A stretch of 64,000 nucleotides of DNA from Hyphomicrobiales bacterium. Lineage in GTDB: Bacteria; Pseudomonadota; Alphaproteobacteria; Rhizobiales; Beijerinckiaceae. Positions 49,907-60,444 of the stretch are shown piece by piece. Made by a program: the position numbers and the translations under genes. The DNA is taken from positions 124,001 to 188,000 of the forward strand of contig JAIXTM010000014.1 in the NCBI GenBank assembly GCA_027483945.1, read 5' to 3'. The first letter of the stretch is position 1, and the number at the start of each line of letters is the position of its first letter. A model generated the notes under the pieces. The model did no database searches and was not told where the DNA came from. It saw only the letters and a program-made list of their open reading frames with translations.

Positions 49907-50101
49907 GTGAACGATTTCGCTCCCGCCGTGCGCCGCATCCTGCGCGAGAACGGCTTCGTGCTGTGGCGGCAGGGCAAGGGCGATCACAAGATCTGGCGGC
50001 AGGAGGAGACGGGCCGGAAGGTTGCCGTCGACGGCAGGATCAAGTCGCGCCACTCGGCCAACGCGACGCTCAAGCAGGCCGGGCTGGCGAAAGCTTTCTG
50101 A
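49907..50101 (+). CDS. HicA-like mRNA interferase toxin
   Basis: A 64-residue dsRBD-like protein: RRILRENGFVLWRQGKGDHKIWRQEETGRKVAVDGRIKSRHSANATLKQAGL. The His in KGDHKIW stands at the HicA catalytic position. The GTG start (49907) has GGAGG nine bases upstream. HicA toxins cut mRNA when not bound by HicB. Stop is 5 nt from the converging transporter gene. Confidence 0.87.
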   Translation: MNDFAPAVRRILRENGFVLWRQGKGDHKIWRQEETGRKVAVDGRIKSRHSANATLKQAGLAKAF

Positions 50102-50105
50102 CCCG

Positions 50106-51023
50106 TCAAGCCGCCGGGGTCGGGACCCGGCGTTCGGCGAGCCAGATGCCGCCGAGCACGAGGGCGAGCGCCACCGCGTGGTAGAGCCCGAACGGCTCGC
50201 CGAGAATGAGCACGGAGAACAGGGCGCCGAAGATCGGCACCAGGTTGACGAAGATGCCGGCCCGGTCCGGCCCGATCAGCTCCACCCCGCGCATGAAGAA
50301 GATCTGCGAGATCAGCGACGGGAAGAGCCCCACATAAAGCACGACCAGCCAGCCCTGGAGCGAGGGCCAGCGCAGGTCCCCCGCCGCCCATTCGAAAGCC
50401 ACGAGCGGCAGCGAGGTGGCGAGCGCCGCGATCGCCAGCGCGCAGAAGAAGACGAGGCCCGGCACGCGCGGCCGCGCCCGCAGCGAGAGCGTGTAGCCGG
50501 CATAGAGGAAGCAGGCCGCCAGGATCAGGAGGTCGCCGTGATTGAAGGCGAGCGCGCTCAGGCGCGTCAGGTCGCCATGGGTCGCGGTGACGACGACGCC
50601 CAGCATCGTCGTGACGATGCCCAGCACCTGGAGCGGCCGCACGCGCGTGCGGTAGACGATGGCGCCGCCGATCAGCACGAAGATCGGGATCGAGCCCTGG
50701 AGCAGGGTGAGGTTGACGCCGGTCGTGTAGCGCGCCGCGACGTAGAACAGGCCGTTGAAGGCGGTATAGCCGAAGGCCGCCATCGCCAGCACCGCCTTCC
50801 AGTGCCGGATCAGGACCGCGATGCCCTCCGCCAGCGGCCGGCGCATGAGGACCGCGAGCGTCACGGCCGCCACGACCCAGCGCAAGCCGGTGAGGAGGAA
50901 CGGCGAGACCTCGCCCACCGCGAGCCGCCCGGCCACGGCATTGCCGCCCCACATCGCGGTCGTGAGGATCAGGAGCAGATAGGGATTGCCGTAGGCGGCA
51001 CGGCTGGCGGCTTGGGGCGACAT
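50106..51023 (-). CDS. EamA/DMT family transporter
   Basis: A 305-residue membrane protein with about ten helices in two EamA repeats. The first begins LLLILTTAMWGGNAVAGRLAVGEVSPFLLTGLRWVVAA; the second contains FFMRGVELIGPDRAGIFVNLVPIFGALFSVLILGEPFGLYHAVALALVLGGIWLAERR. The family exports metabolites or amino acids; substrate unknown. Divergent from the amidotransferase gene across 100 nt. Confidence 0.93.
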   Translation of the reverse strand: MSPQAASRAAYGNPYLLLILTTAMWGGNAVAGRLAVGEVSPFLLTGLRWVVAAVTLAVLMRRPLAEGIAVLIRHWKAVLAMAAFGYTAFNGLFYVAARYTTGVNLTLLQGSIPIFVLIGGAIVYRTRVRPLQVLGIVTTMLGVVVTATHGDLTRLSALAFNHGDLLILAACFLYAGYTLSLRARPRVPGLVFFCALAIAALATSLPLVAFEWAAGDLRWPSLQGWLVVLYVGLFPSLISQIFFMRGVELIGPDRAGIFVNLVPIFGALFSVLILGEPFGLYHAVALALVLGGIWLAERRVPTPAA

Positions 51024-51123
51024 GCGTTTGTCTGCGTAGGCGGAGGGGGACGTTACGCGCCTTGCTGGCGCTGTTTAAGGGGCCTAAACGCGCAGGTGCA
51101 TTGCGCTGGCGGGAGGCCTGTTC

Positions 51124-51987
51124 GTGACGCTTCGTGTCCTGGTCGTCGAGGGGAATCTGCGCGGACCGCGCGAGCAGCACCGCGCCGAATGGGGCATGAC
51201 GCCCTCCGAAGCCTATGCCGACCTGCTGGGCCGGATGGCGCCGGGCCTCACGGCCGACATCGCCTTCCCCGCCGACGAGGGCTGGAACGGGCCTGCCGCC
51301 GGGAGCCTGGAGGCCTATGACGGCGCAGTGCTCACCGGCTCGGCCCTCCATGTCTGGCAGGGCGGCGCGGAGGTGATGCGCCAGGTCGAGCTGATGCGGG
51401 CGCTCTACCGGGCCAAGGTGCCGGCCTTCGGGTCGTGCTGGGGCATCCAGATCGGCGCGGCCGCCGCCGGCGGCACGATCATCCGCAATCCGAAAGGCCG
51501 CGAGATCGGCTTTGCCCGCGACATCGCGATCACCGAAGCGGGCCTCGGCCATCCGCTGCTCCGGGGCAGGCCGCGGGCCTTCACCGCGCCCGCGATCCAT
51601 CTGGACGTGGTCGCGGCGCCGCCGCAGGGCGCGACGATCCTCGCCTGCAACCGGCTGACGCCGATGCAGGCGGCCGAGATCGCCCATGACGGCGGCACGT
51701 TCTGGGGCGTGCAGTACCACCCGGAATTCTCCCTCGCCGAGCTCGCGGTGCTTCTGCGCCGCGTCGCGCCGCTGATGATCGAGGAGGGTTTCGCGCCCGA
51801 CCGGCCGGCGGTCGCGGCCTATGCCGCCGATCTCGACGCGCTCCACGCCGATCCCTCCCGGACCGACCTCGCCTGGCGGCTCGGGCTGGACGAACAGGTG
51901 CTCGACGACGACCTGCGCACGCTGGAGATCCGCAATTTCCTGGAGCAACGGGTGAAGCCCGGGGCGAGCCGGCGCGGGCGCGCCTGA
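51124..51987 (+). CDS. Class I glutamine amidotransferase domain protein
   Basis: A 287-residue protein with GTG start and GGGAGG nine bases upstream. The GATase core shows the nucleophile in FGSCWGIQIGAAAAGG and the catalytic His/Glu in WGVQYHPEFSLAELA. The N-terminus (LRVLVVEGNLRGPREQHRAEWGMTPSEAYADLL) resembles GuaA-like stand-alone amidotransferases or gamma-glutamyl hydrolases. Substrate unknown. A C-terminal extension (about 230-287) is family-specific. Confidence 0.88.
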   Translation: MTLRVLVVEGNLRGPREQHRAEWGMTPSEAYADLLGRMAPGLTADIAFPADEGWNGPAAGSLEAYDGAVLTGSALHVWQGGAEVMRQVELMRALYRAKVPAFGSCWGIQIGAAAAGGTIIRNPKGREIGFARDIAITEAGLGHPLLRGRPRAFTAPAIHLDVVAAPPQGATILACNRLTPMQAAEIAHDGGTFWGVQYHPEFSLAELAVLLRRVAPLMIEEGFAPDRPAVAAYAADLDALHADPSRTDLAWRLGLDEQVLDDDLRTLEIRNFLEQRVKPGASRRGRA

Positions 51988-52073
51988 GCGCCCTTGCGTC
52001 AGGCCACGAGGCACCGCCGGTCGGGCTTGACCTTCATGGCCCGATCGACCAAGAGGGCGTGCAAGGACTTTAG

Positions 52074-52099
52074 AACCCCGGCCTTGCGCCGGGGTTTTT
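52074..52099 (+). terminator. Intrinsic terminator upstream of purA
   Basis: A perfect AACCCCGGC / GCCGGGGTT stem, five-base loop, then TTTTTC counting the stem's last Ts. It lies 86 nt past the amidotransferase stop and ends 24 nt before purA, so purA must be transcribed by read-through or from a promoter placed at or inside the hairpin. Confidence 0.85.
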
Positions 52100-52122
52100 C
52101 ATGAAAACGACAGGTGGATGCG

Positions 52123-53415
<1,293 letters not shown>

Positions 53416-53476
53416 GGACCCAAGGGCCCCCGCAAGGGTTGACGATGGCGGTTAACGAGGTCATTCCAGCAAGCCC

Positions 53477-54766
53477 ATGGCCGATTACCTGCCCCTGATT
53501 TCCCGCGCCGTCGCCAATCTCCAGAGCGACACGCCCGATGCGAGGCGCGCCATCTACGAGCGCGCCCGCGCGGCTCTCGACCAGCAGCTGCGCTCGCTCG
53601 ATCCGCCGCTGTCGGAGGACGCGATCTCGCAGGAGCGGGTGTCCCTCGACGATGCGATCGCCCGCGTCGAGGCCGAGCGCGTGGCCGCGGCCATGCCCTC
53701 CTTCCTCGACCAGCTGCGCGCTGCCGAGACCTCCGCCACCGCCGACGAGCCGCTGCCGCCGGACGAGGTGCCGCAGGGCATGGACACAGGGGATGTGGAA
53801 CGGCCTGACCACGACCGTTCCACGCCGTTCCAACGGAACGTTCCACCGGCCGCCGACCGCGATCCCGATCCGTCCTTCGACGCCGGCGACGCGCCCGATC
53901 CGGCGCTCCGCCCCGCCCGCCCCCGCATCGACACGCCGGCGCCCAAGCCCGATCGCTCGGCCCGCAACCGGACCATCGTGATGGGAGCGGTGCTCGGCCT
54001 GGTGATCGCGGGAATCGCCGGGATCGCGCTGGTCACCAAGGACCGCTCCCAGGCTCCGGACGCCCAGCCGCGCACCAGCCAGCCCGATGCGCCGGCGGGA
54101 AGCGGCGACCGCAAGTTCGGCGACCGGGTCGGCGGCGATGCACTGCCCTCCAACAACCAGGCCCGCGCGCCCCAGCAGCCGCAGCAACCGGCGCAGACGC
54201 CGGCGGCCCAGGGCCAGCCGGGCGTTCCCGTCGCCCAGCGCGCGATCCTCTACGAGGAAAGCGCCGAAAATCCTCGCGTGCCAGTGGTTTACAACGGCCG
54301 CGCCGTCTGGCGCCTGGACTCGGTCAATGTCGGCCAGGGCCAGCCTGCCGAGACCGCGATCCGCGCCGATGTCGAGATACCGGATGCGGGCTTCAACCTG
54401 ACGATGATCATCCGCCGCAACGTGGACGCGACGCTGCCGGCCTCGCACCTCGTGCAGCTCAGCTTCGCCACCGCGAGCGACGCCCGCGCCGTGCGCGATG
54501 TCGGCGTCCTGCAGATGAAGCAGGACGAAAACGCCCGCGGTCAGCCGCTGGCCGGCCTGCCGGTGCCGGTGACGCCGGACGTCTACCTGATCGGCCTGTC
54601 GAACATCCGGCCCGACGTGCAGCGCAACGTCGCGGCCCTGAAGGAAAACGGCTGGATCGACCTCCCGGTCCGCTTCGCCAGCGGCCGCCGCGCGATCATC
54701 GCGATCGAGCGGGGCGTTTCCGGCGAGCGCACCGTGCGCGAGGCCTTCCAGGCCTGGGGGCAATAG
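53477..54766 (+). CDS. Membrane-anchored protein of unknown function between purA and rpoH
   Basis: A 429-residue protein. Residues 1-85 are helical and regular (YLPLISRAVANLQSDTPDARRAIYERARAALDQQLRSL). An acidic, Pro-rich disordered region follows, then one membrane helix (about 171-190: IVMGAVLGLVIAGIAGIALV), a Gln/Pro-rich linker, and a C-terminal beta-rich periplasmic domain (about 255-429) with AILYEESAENPRVPVVYNGRAVWRL and ADVEIPDAGFNLTMIIRRNVD. I do not recognise a named family, but I recall similar proteins in Hyphomicrobiales genomes. It converges with rpoH by 19 nt. Confidence 0.85.
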   Translation: MADYLPLISRAVANLQSDTPDARRAIYERARAALDQQLRSLDPPLSEDAISQERVSLDDAIARVEAERVAAAMPSFLDQLRAAETSATADEPLPPDEVPQGMDTGDVERPDHDRSTPFQRNVPPAADRDPDPSFDAGDAPDPALRPARPRIDTPAPKPDRSARNRTIVMGAVLGLVIAGIAGIALVTKDRSQAPDAQPRTSQPDAPAGSGDRKFGDRVGGDALPSNNQARAPQQPQQPAQTPAAQGQPGVPVAQRAILYEESAENPRVPVVYNGRAVWRLDSVNVGQGQPAETAIRADVEIPDAGFNLTMIIRRNVDATLPASHLVQLSFATASDARAVRDVGVLQMKQDENARGQPLAGLPVPVTPDVYLIGLSNIRPDVQRNVAALKENGWIDLPVRFASGRRAIIAIERGVSGERTVREAFQAWGQ

Positions 54767-54785
54767 CCTCCGGACGGCCGGCGCG

Positions 54786-55688
54786 TCAGCGCGCCGGCAG
54801 CGCCGCGGCCGGCATTTCTCGGCGCGCGATCAGGTCGCGCACCGCATCCTGCACCTTCTCGAAGGCCCTGACCTCGATCTGCCGCACGCGCTCGCGCGAC
54901 ACGCCGAACTCGGTCGACAGATCCTCCAGCGTGATGGGCTCGTCCGCCAGACGGCGCGCCTCGAAGATGCGCCGCTCGCGCGGATTCAGGACGCCGAGCG
55001 CGTCCTTGAGCGCGGCAAGCCGGTTCTGCTTGTCCTCGTCCTGGACGAGGCGGGTTTCCTGGTCCTCCTGATCGTCGACCAGCCAGTCCTGCCATTCGCC
55101 GCCGCCCTCGCCGTCGGCACGCAGCGGCGCGTTGAGCGACGTGTCGCCGCCCAGGCGCCGGTTCATGTCGATGACGTCCTGCTCCGGCACGCCGAGCTTG
55201 GTCGCGATCAGCTTCACCTGGTCGGGACGCAGATCACCCTCGTCCAGCGCAGAGATGCGGCTCTTGGCCTTGCGCAGGTTGAAGAACAGCTTCTTCTGGC
55301 TGGCCGTGGTGCCCATCTTCACCAGCGACCAGGACCGCAGGATGTATTCCTGGATCGCCGCCTTGATCCACCACATGGCGTAGGTCGCCAGCCGGAAGCC
55401 CTTGTCCGGCTCGAAGCGCTTCACGGCCTGCATCAGGCCGACATTGCCTTCCGAGATCACCTCGCCGATGGGCAGGCCATAGCCGCGATAGCCCATCGCG
55501 ATCTTCGCCACGAGGCGCAGATGCGAGGTCACCAGCTTGTGCGCGGCATCGCGGTCCTCGTGCTCGCGCCAGCGCTTGGCGAGCATGTATTCCTGCGACG
55601 GCTCCAGCATCGGAAACCGGCGGATCTCGTCGAGGTAGCGCGCCAGACCGCCTTCGGCGGAAATGGCGGGAATCGAACCATTGGCCAT
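54786..55688 (-). CDS. rpoH: RNA polymerase sigma factor RpoH (sigma-32)
   Basis: A 300-residue sigma-70 family member. Region 2 includes HLRLVAKIAMGYRGYGLPIGEVISEGNVGLMQAVKRFEPDKGFRLATYAMWWIKAAIQEYILRSW. The RpoH box QKKLFFNLRKAKSR identifies it as a heat-shock sigma factor, and region 4 is ITLEDLSTEFGVSRERVRQIEVRAFEKVQ. It directs heat-shock gene expression. ATG 55688 (MANGSIPAIS) follows GAAGGAG; a longer frame is not family-like. Downstream of rluD on the same strand, across 208 nt. Confidence 0.97.
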   Translation of the reverse strand: MANGSIPAISAEGGLARYLDEIRRFPMLEPSQEYMLAKRWREHEDRDAAHKLVTSHLRLVAKIAMGYRGYGLPIGEVISEGNVGLMQAVKRFEPDKGFRLATYAMWWIKAAIQEYILRSWSLVKMGTTASQKKLFFNLRKAKSRISALDEGDLRPDQVKLIATKLGVPEQDVIDMNRRLGGDTSLNAPLRADGEGGGEWQDWLVDDQEDQETRLVQDEDKQNRLAALKDALGVLNPRERRIFEARRLADEPITLEDLSTEFGVSRERVRQIEVRAFEKVQDAVRDLIARREMPAAALPAR

Positions 55689-55860
55689 CAAACGTCTCCT
55701 TCGCCCCCTCTCATGAGGCGGGCCCTCGCGACGCCGTTCGGCCGTCGCGGCTCTCCGATGATAGCGGAAAGCATGGCCCGACGGGAAGACCCGACGCGGG
55801 AACCCGCGCCGTCTGAGCCCTCCCCGGCGCGAAGGATGATCGGGCCGGCGCAAGCCCCCC

Positions 55861-55880
55861 GATGTGCGCTGGCGCACATC
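55861..55880. promoter_or_regulatory. Perfect palindrome between rluD and rpoH
   Basis: GATGTGCGC-TG-GCGCACATC, nine-base arms, lies 17 nt past the rluD stop and about 170 nt before rpoH. It may act as an rluD terminator stem (no T-run) or as an operator for rpoH. The remaining gap (55689-55860) shows no gene. Confidence 0.45.
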
Positions 55881-55896
55881 GCGAAGCACGTGTTGC

Positions 55897-56910
<1,014 letters not shown>

Positions 56911-56981
56911 AAGGACGTCTTCCGAAACGGCTTGAATGCGGGGGCCGCCCCCGGTATAGGGTCCGCACCCGGCCAGCGGAA

Positions 56982-57057
56982 GCTCCCTTCGTCTAGCGGT
57001 CTAGGACGTCGCCCTCTCACGGCGAAAACAGGGGTTCGAGTCCCCTAGGGAGCGCCA
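56982..57057 (+). tRNA. tRNA-Glu (anticodon CTC)
   Basis: A 76-base cloverleaf. The acceptor stem pairs GCTCCCT (56982-56988) with AGGGAGC (57047-57053); the anticodon stem TCGCC/GGCGA holds the loop CTCTCAC with anticodon CTC at 57016-57018; the T arm is AGGGG-TTCGAGT-CCCCT. The terminal CCA is encoded (57055-57057). This reads GAG codons. It marks the border between core genes on its left and the signalling genes on its right. Confidence 0.96.
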
Positions 57058-57222
57058 TCGGCCTTGAAGGCCGGAGCGCCGCCGGGTTCCCTCCGTGTCA
57101 GCCACGTCTCCATGTGCCGACAAGCATGTGGGAAATCCGCTCGAACCGGGCTATGCCGGTTCATGCTCCGTATGGGAGCAGCCGGCCAAGCGGAACTGTT
57201 GGGCGGCGCCGGCGTTTTACAT

Positions 57223-57240
57223 CCCTTGGCCGGCCAAGGG
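57223..57240. promoter_or_regulatory. 18-bp perfect palindrome upstream of the MHYT sensor kinase gene
   Basis: CCCTTGGCCGGCCAAGGG reads the same on both strands with no spacer and ends 31 nt before the kinase ATG. A partial copy, CCGGCCAAG, lies at about 57182. It fits an operator or a leader hairpin. The 57058-57271 gap otherwise shows no gene. Confidence 0.5.
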
Positions 57241-57271
57241 CCGAGGGCGTGGGCGAGGGTCTGGCGACATT

Positions 57272-59536
57272 ATGGGTCATTCAGGAACGCATGACGGTGC
57301 CCTCGTGGTCCTGTCGATCCTGATCGCTGTGCTTGCCTCCTACACGGCCCTGGACCTGGCCGGGCGCATGCGCGCCTCCACGGGCCTCTATCGCTATGCC
57401 TGGCTTGGCTCGGCCGCCGTCGCCATGGGCGGCGGCATATGGTCCATGCACTTCGTGGCGATGCTGGCCTTCAGCATCCCCGATATCCCGTTCTCCTACG
57501 ACCTCACGTTGACGCTGGTCTCGCTCGCTTTGCCGGTCGTCGTCACCGCCTTCGGCTTCCTGGTGTCCAGCCGGGCCGGGGCCACGCCCATGGTGCTCGG
57601 CTTCGGCGGCCTCGTCATGGGGCTTGGGATCGCCGGCATGCATTATGCCGGCATGGCGGCGATCCGCATGGCCGCCACCCTCACCTATGTGCCGGCCTGG
57701 ATCGTCATCTCCATCCTGATCGCGATCGGCGCATCGGCCGTCGCCCTGTGGCTCGCCTCGCGCCAGACCGGGTGGCCGGAACGGGTGGGCGCTGCGCTCG
57801 TCATGGGTCTGGCCGTTTCGGGCATGCATTACTCCGCCATGTACGGCGCGGTCATCACGCCCTCCGCCGAGGCCCGGACCAGCGTGGCGGCCTCCGTCGG
57901 GCAGACGCATCTGGCCATCTGGATCGCCAGCACGACTTTCCTCATCCTGATCCTCGCGCTGATCGCGGCGATGTTCGACCGGCACTTTGCCCATGCCGCC
58001 GCGCGCGAGGCGGCCGCCCTGCGCGCCAGCGAGGAGCGCTTCCGCCTGCTCGTGCAGAGCGTGCGCGACTACGCGATCTTCATGCTCGACACCGAAGGGC
58101 GCATCGCCAACTGGAATTCCGGCGCAGAGCGGATCAAGGGCTACCGGGAGAACGAGATCGTCGGCAGCCACATGTCCCGCTTCTATACCCAGGAGGACCA
58201 GGCCGCCGGCGTGCCCTTCGCGGCTCTCGAAACCGCCCGCCGCGAGGGCAAGTTCGAGGCCGAGGGCTGGCGCGTGCGCAAGGACGGGACGCGCTTCTGG
58301 GCCAGCGTGCTCATCGACGCCATCCACGGACCGAACGGCGAGCCGCTCGGCTTCGCCAAGGTGACCCGCGACATCACCGAGCGCAAGCAGGCCGGCGAGG
58401 CGCTGGAAGCGACACGGCAGGCACTCGCCCAGGCCCAGAAGATGGAAGCGATCGGCCAGCTCACCGGCGGCGTGGCGCACGATTTCAACAACCTGCTCAT
58501 GGCGGTGCTCGGCAGCCTGGAACTGCTGCGCAAGCGGCTGCCGCCCGACCCGCGCGCGGAGCGTCTGCTGGACAATGCCGTCCAGGGCGCCCAGCGCGGC
58601 GCCGCGCTGACGCAGCGCATGCTCGCCTTCGCCCGCCGGCAGAACCTCAATCCCCGCCCGCTGGACGTGGCTGCGCTCGTCGATGGCATGGACGAATTGT
58701 TGACCCGCTCGATCGGGCCGGCCATCGAGATCGCGACGCGGTTCCCGCCCGGCCTGCCCCGGGCCGTCGCCGACGCGCACCAACTCGAGCTCGGCCTCCT
58801 GAACCTTGTCGTGAATGCCCGCGATGCCATGCCCGCGGGCGGCACGATCACCATCTCGGCCCGCGCTGCGTCGGGCGGTGGCGAGACAGGCCTGCAGCCT
58901 GGCCCTTATCTCTGCCTCAGCGTCACCGACACGGGGGAGGGCATGGACGAGGAGACGCTAGCTCGGGCCCACGAGCCCTTCTTCACCACGAAAGGCGTCG
59001 GCAAGGGCACGGGGCTCGGCCTGTCCATGGTCCATGGTCTGGCCGAGCAGTCCAGGGGCAAGCTCGTCATCGTCAGCCGCAAGGGCGTGGGCACCACGGC
59101 GGAAATCTGGCTCCCCGCCGTCGACGGGCAGGCCGAGCCCCAAGCGGCGGATGCGGCGCCTGCGCCCGTTGCGACGGGGGGCGGACGGCGCCTGCGCATC
59201 CTCCTGGTCGACGACGATCCGCTCGTCCTGGAGAACGCCGCCGCCATGCTGGAGGACCTCGGCCATACCGTGATCCCGGCCCGTTCGGGTCCCGAGGCGC
59301 TAAGCGTTCTGGGACAGGGGGTGGAGCCGGATATCGTCATCACCGACCACGCCATGCCGGGCATGACCGGCCTCCAGCTGGTGGAGCGCATCCGAACCGC
59401 CTCGCTGGACCTTCCGGTGATCCTGGCCACGGGCTATGCGGAGTTGGCTCCGGAGGCCTGTAGCGGCTTGCAGCGGCTGCAGAAGCCGTTCAGCCAGGCC
59501 GACATCGCGCAGGCCATCGACGGTCTCCTGAGCTGA
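57272..59536 (+). CDS. MHYT-PAS hybrid sensor histidine kinase with receiver domain
   Basis: A 754-residue membrane sensor. Residues about 8-240 form a seven-helix MHYT domain with three motif copies (SMHFVAM, GMHYAGM, GMHYSAM), proposed to bind metal and sense small gases. A PAS domain (about 253-370) with PAC end FAKVTRDITERKQ follows, then HisKA with His403 (GGVAHDFNNLL), HATPase (about 478-620, with NARDAMPAGG, DTGEGMD and GKGTGLGLSMVHG) and a receiver (about 641-752) with Asp692 in ITDHAMPGMTG. It is thus a hybrid kinase; no separate output regulator follows, only luxR. ATG 57272 is the likely start, with a weak site upstream. Confidence 0.93.
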   Translation: MGHSGTHDGALVVLSILIAVLASYTALDLAGRMRASTGLYRYAWLGSAAVAMGGGIWSMHFVAMLAFSIPDIPFSYDLTLTLVSLALPVVVTAFGFLVSSRAGATPMVLGFGGLVMGLGIAGMHYAGMAAIRMAATLTYVPAWIVISILIAIGASAVALWLASRQTGWPERVGAALVMGLAVSGMHYSAMYGAVITPSAEARTSVAASVGQTHLAIWIASTTFLILILALIAAMFDRHFAHAAAREAAALRASEERFRLLVQSVRDYAIFMLDTEGRIANWNSGAERIKGYRENEIVGSHMSRFYTQEDQAAGVPFAALETARREGKFEAEGWRVRKDGTRFWASVLIDAIHGPNGEPLGFAKVTRDITERKQAGEALEATRQALAQAQKMEAIGQLTGGVAHDFNNLLMAVLGSLELLRKRLPPDPRAERLLDNAVQGAQRGAALTQRMLAFARRQNLNPRPLDVAALVDGMDELLTRSIGPAIEIATRFPPGLPRAVADAHQLELGLLNLVVNARDAMPAGGTITISARAASGGGETGLQPGPYLCLSVTDTGEGMDEETLARAHEPFFTTKGVGKGTGLGLSMVHGLAEQSRGKLVIVSRKGVGTTAEIWLPAVDGQAEPQAADAAPAPVATGGGRRLRILLVDDDPLVLENAAAMLEDLGHTVIPARSGPEALSVLGQGVEPDIVITDHAMPGMTGLQLVERIRTASLDLPVILATGYAELAPEACSGLQRLQKPFSQADIAQAIDGLLS

Positions 59537-59641
59537 AGGGTTCCGACCCGACGCCGCGTGGTTGCAGCCTTAGGCCTATTGCTACCTTGATCTGAAAAGC
59601 GGACCGGTCCCTAATGGCAAAGGGTTCGGGGGTTATTTTTT

Positions 59642-60367
59642 ATGCCGCGCAGATCGCTTGATCTGACGCTCGAATTTCTTGCGCGTATTGATGCGGCGCC
59701 GGATGAACTGGCGGTCTGCCGGGAATTGCTCACGATCGCCGGCGACTATGGATTCGAGCAATTGCTGGCCGGATCGATTCCGCTCCCGGGCGTTCCGGAA
59801 GCGGCCCACCACGGCCACGTCATCATGGAGCTCTGGCCGCCAGGCTGGACCGAGCGCTATTTCAACCACGGCTACCTGCGCGACGATCCGGCGATCCAGC
59901 GGGTCGTCGCATCGGACATCCCGTTCCAATGGTCAGAGCTGGAGGCGATGTACCGCGACGATCCGACCGGGCGGCGGATCATGAACGAGGCCGCCGATTT
60001 CGGCCTGCGCGACGGGTTCACTGTGCCGATGCATCCCATCGAGGGCGGCGTGATCGGGTTTTCCCTCGCTGGTCCGAAACTGGAACTGCCGCCCGGCGCC
60101 AAGCCGATGCTGAACATGCTGTCCAACTTCGCCATGGCGCGGGCGCTCCTGATCCAGGACAAGAAGCCGGCGCCGCGCCTGACCCAGCGCGAGATCGACA
60201 TCCTGCGCTGGCTGGCGGAAGGCAAGACCGCCTGGGAGATCGGCCGCATCTTCAATACGGCGGAGAACACGGTGAACAACCAGCTCCGCCTGCTCAGGGA
60301 AAAATTCGGCGCCACCCGTAATACCCAGATGCTGGCGCTCGCCTTTCGACATCGGATCATCACGTAA
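59642..60367 (+). CDS. LuxR-family autoinducer-binding transcriptional regulator
   Basis: A 241-residue acyl-homoserine-lactone receptor. The autoinducer domain keeps the six classic residues: Trp69, Tyr73, Asp82, Pro83, Trp97 and Gly125. The LuxR helix-turn-helix is at about 179-235 (LTQREIDILRWLAEGKTAWEIGRIFNTAENTVNNQLRLL). It should bind the signal made by the next gene and control it through the lux box directly after its stop. A GGACCGGTCC palindrome lies at 59601-59610 in its upstream gap. The ATG is 105 nt past the kinase stop. Confidence 0.95.
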   Translation: MPRRSLDLTLEFLARIDAAPDELAVCRELLTIAGDYGFEQLLAGSIPLPGVPEAAHHGHVIMELWPPGWTERYFNHGYLRDDPAIQRVVASDIPFQWSELEAMYRDDPTGRRIMNEAADFGLRDGFTVPMHPIEGGVIGFSLAGPKLELPPGAKPMLNMLSNFAMARALLIQDKKPAPRLTQREIDILRWLAEGKTAWEIGRIFNTAENTVNNQLRLLREKFGATRNTQMLALAFRHRIIT

Positions 60368-60372
60368 GGTCA

Positions 60373-60390
60373 ATAGCAGGAACCTGCTAT
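60373..60390. promoter_or_regulatory. lux box upstream of luxI
   Basis: ATAGCAGG-AA-CCTGCTAT is a perfect 18-bp inverted repeat resembling the lux/tra/cin box class. It lies 5 nt past the luxR stop; its centre is about 64 nt before the luxI ATG. A weak -10-like CAGACT (60413-60418) follows at a distance that would place the box around -42 of a start near 60424, the usual activator position. Confidence 0.8.
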
Positions 60391-60444
60391 GGGCCGAGCC
60401 GCAGACGCTCGCCAGACTCCGTCCCGGTGGGGATGGAGTTTGAG

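Noticed and set aside
59601-59610. GGACCGGTCC upstream of luxR as a second lux box.
   Set aside because: It is only 10 bp, and its arms do not match the 18-bp box before luxI; such short GC palindromes are common here.
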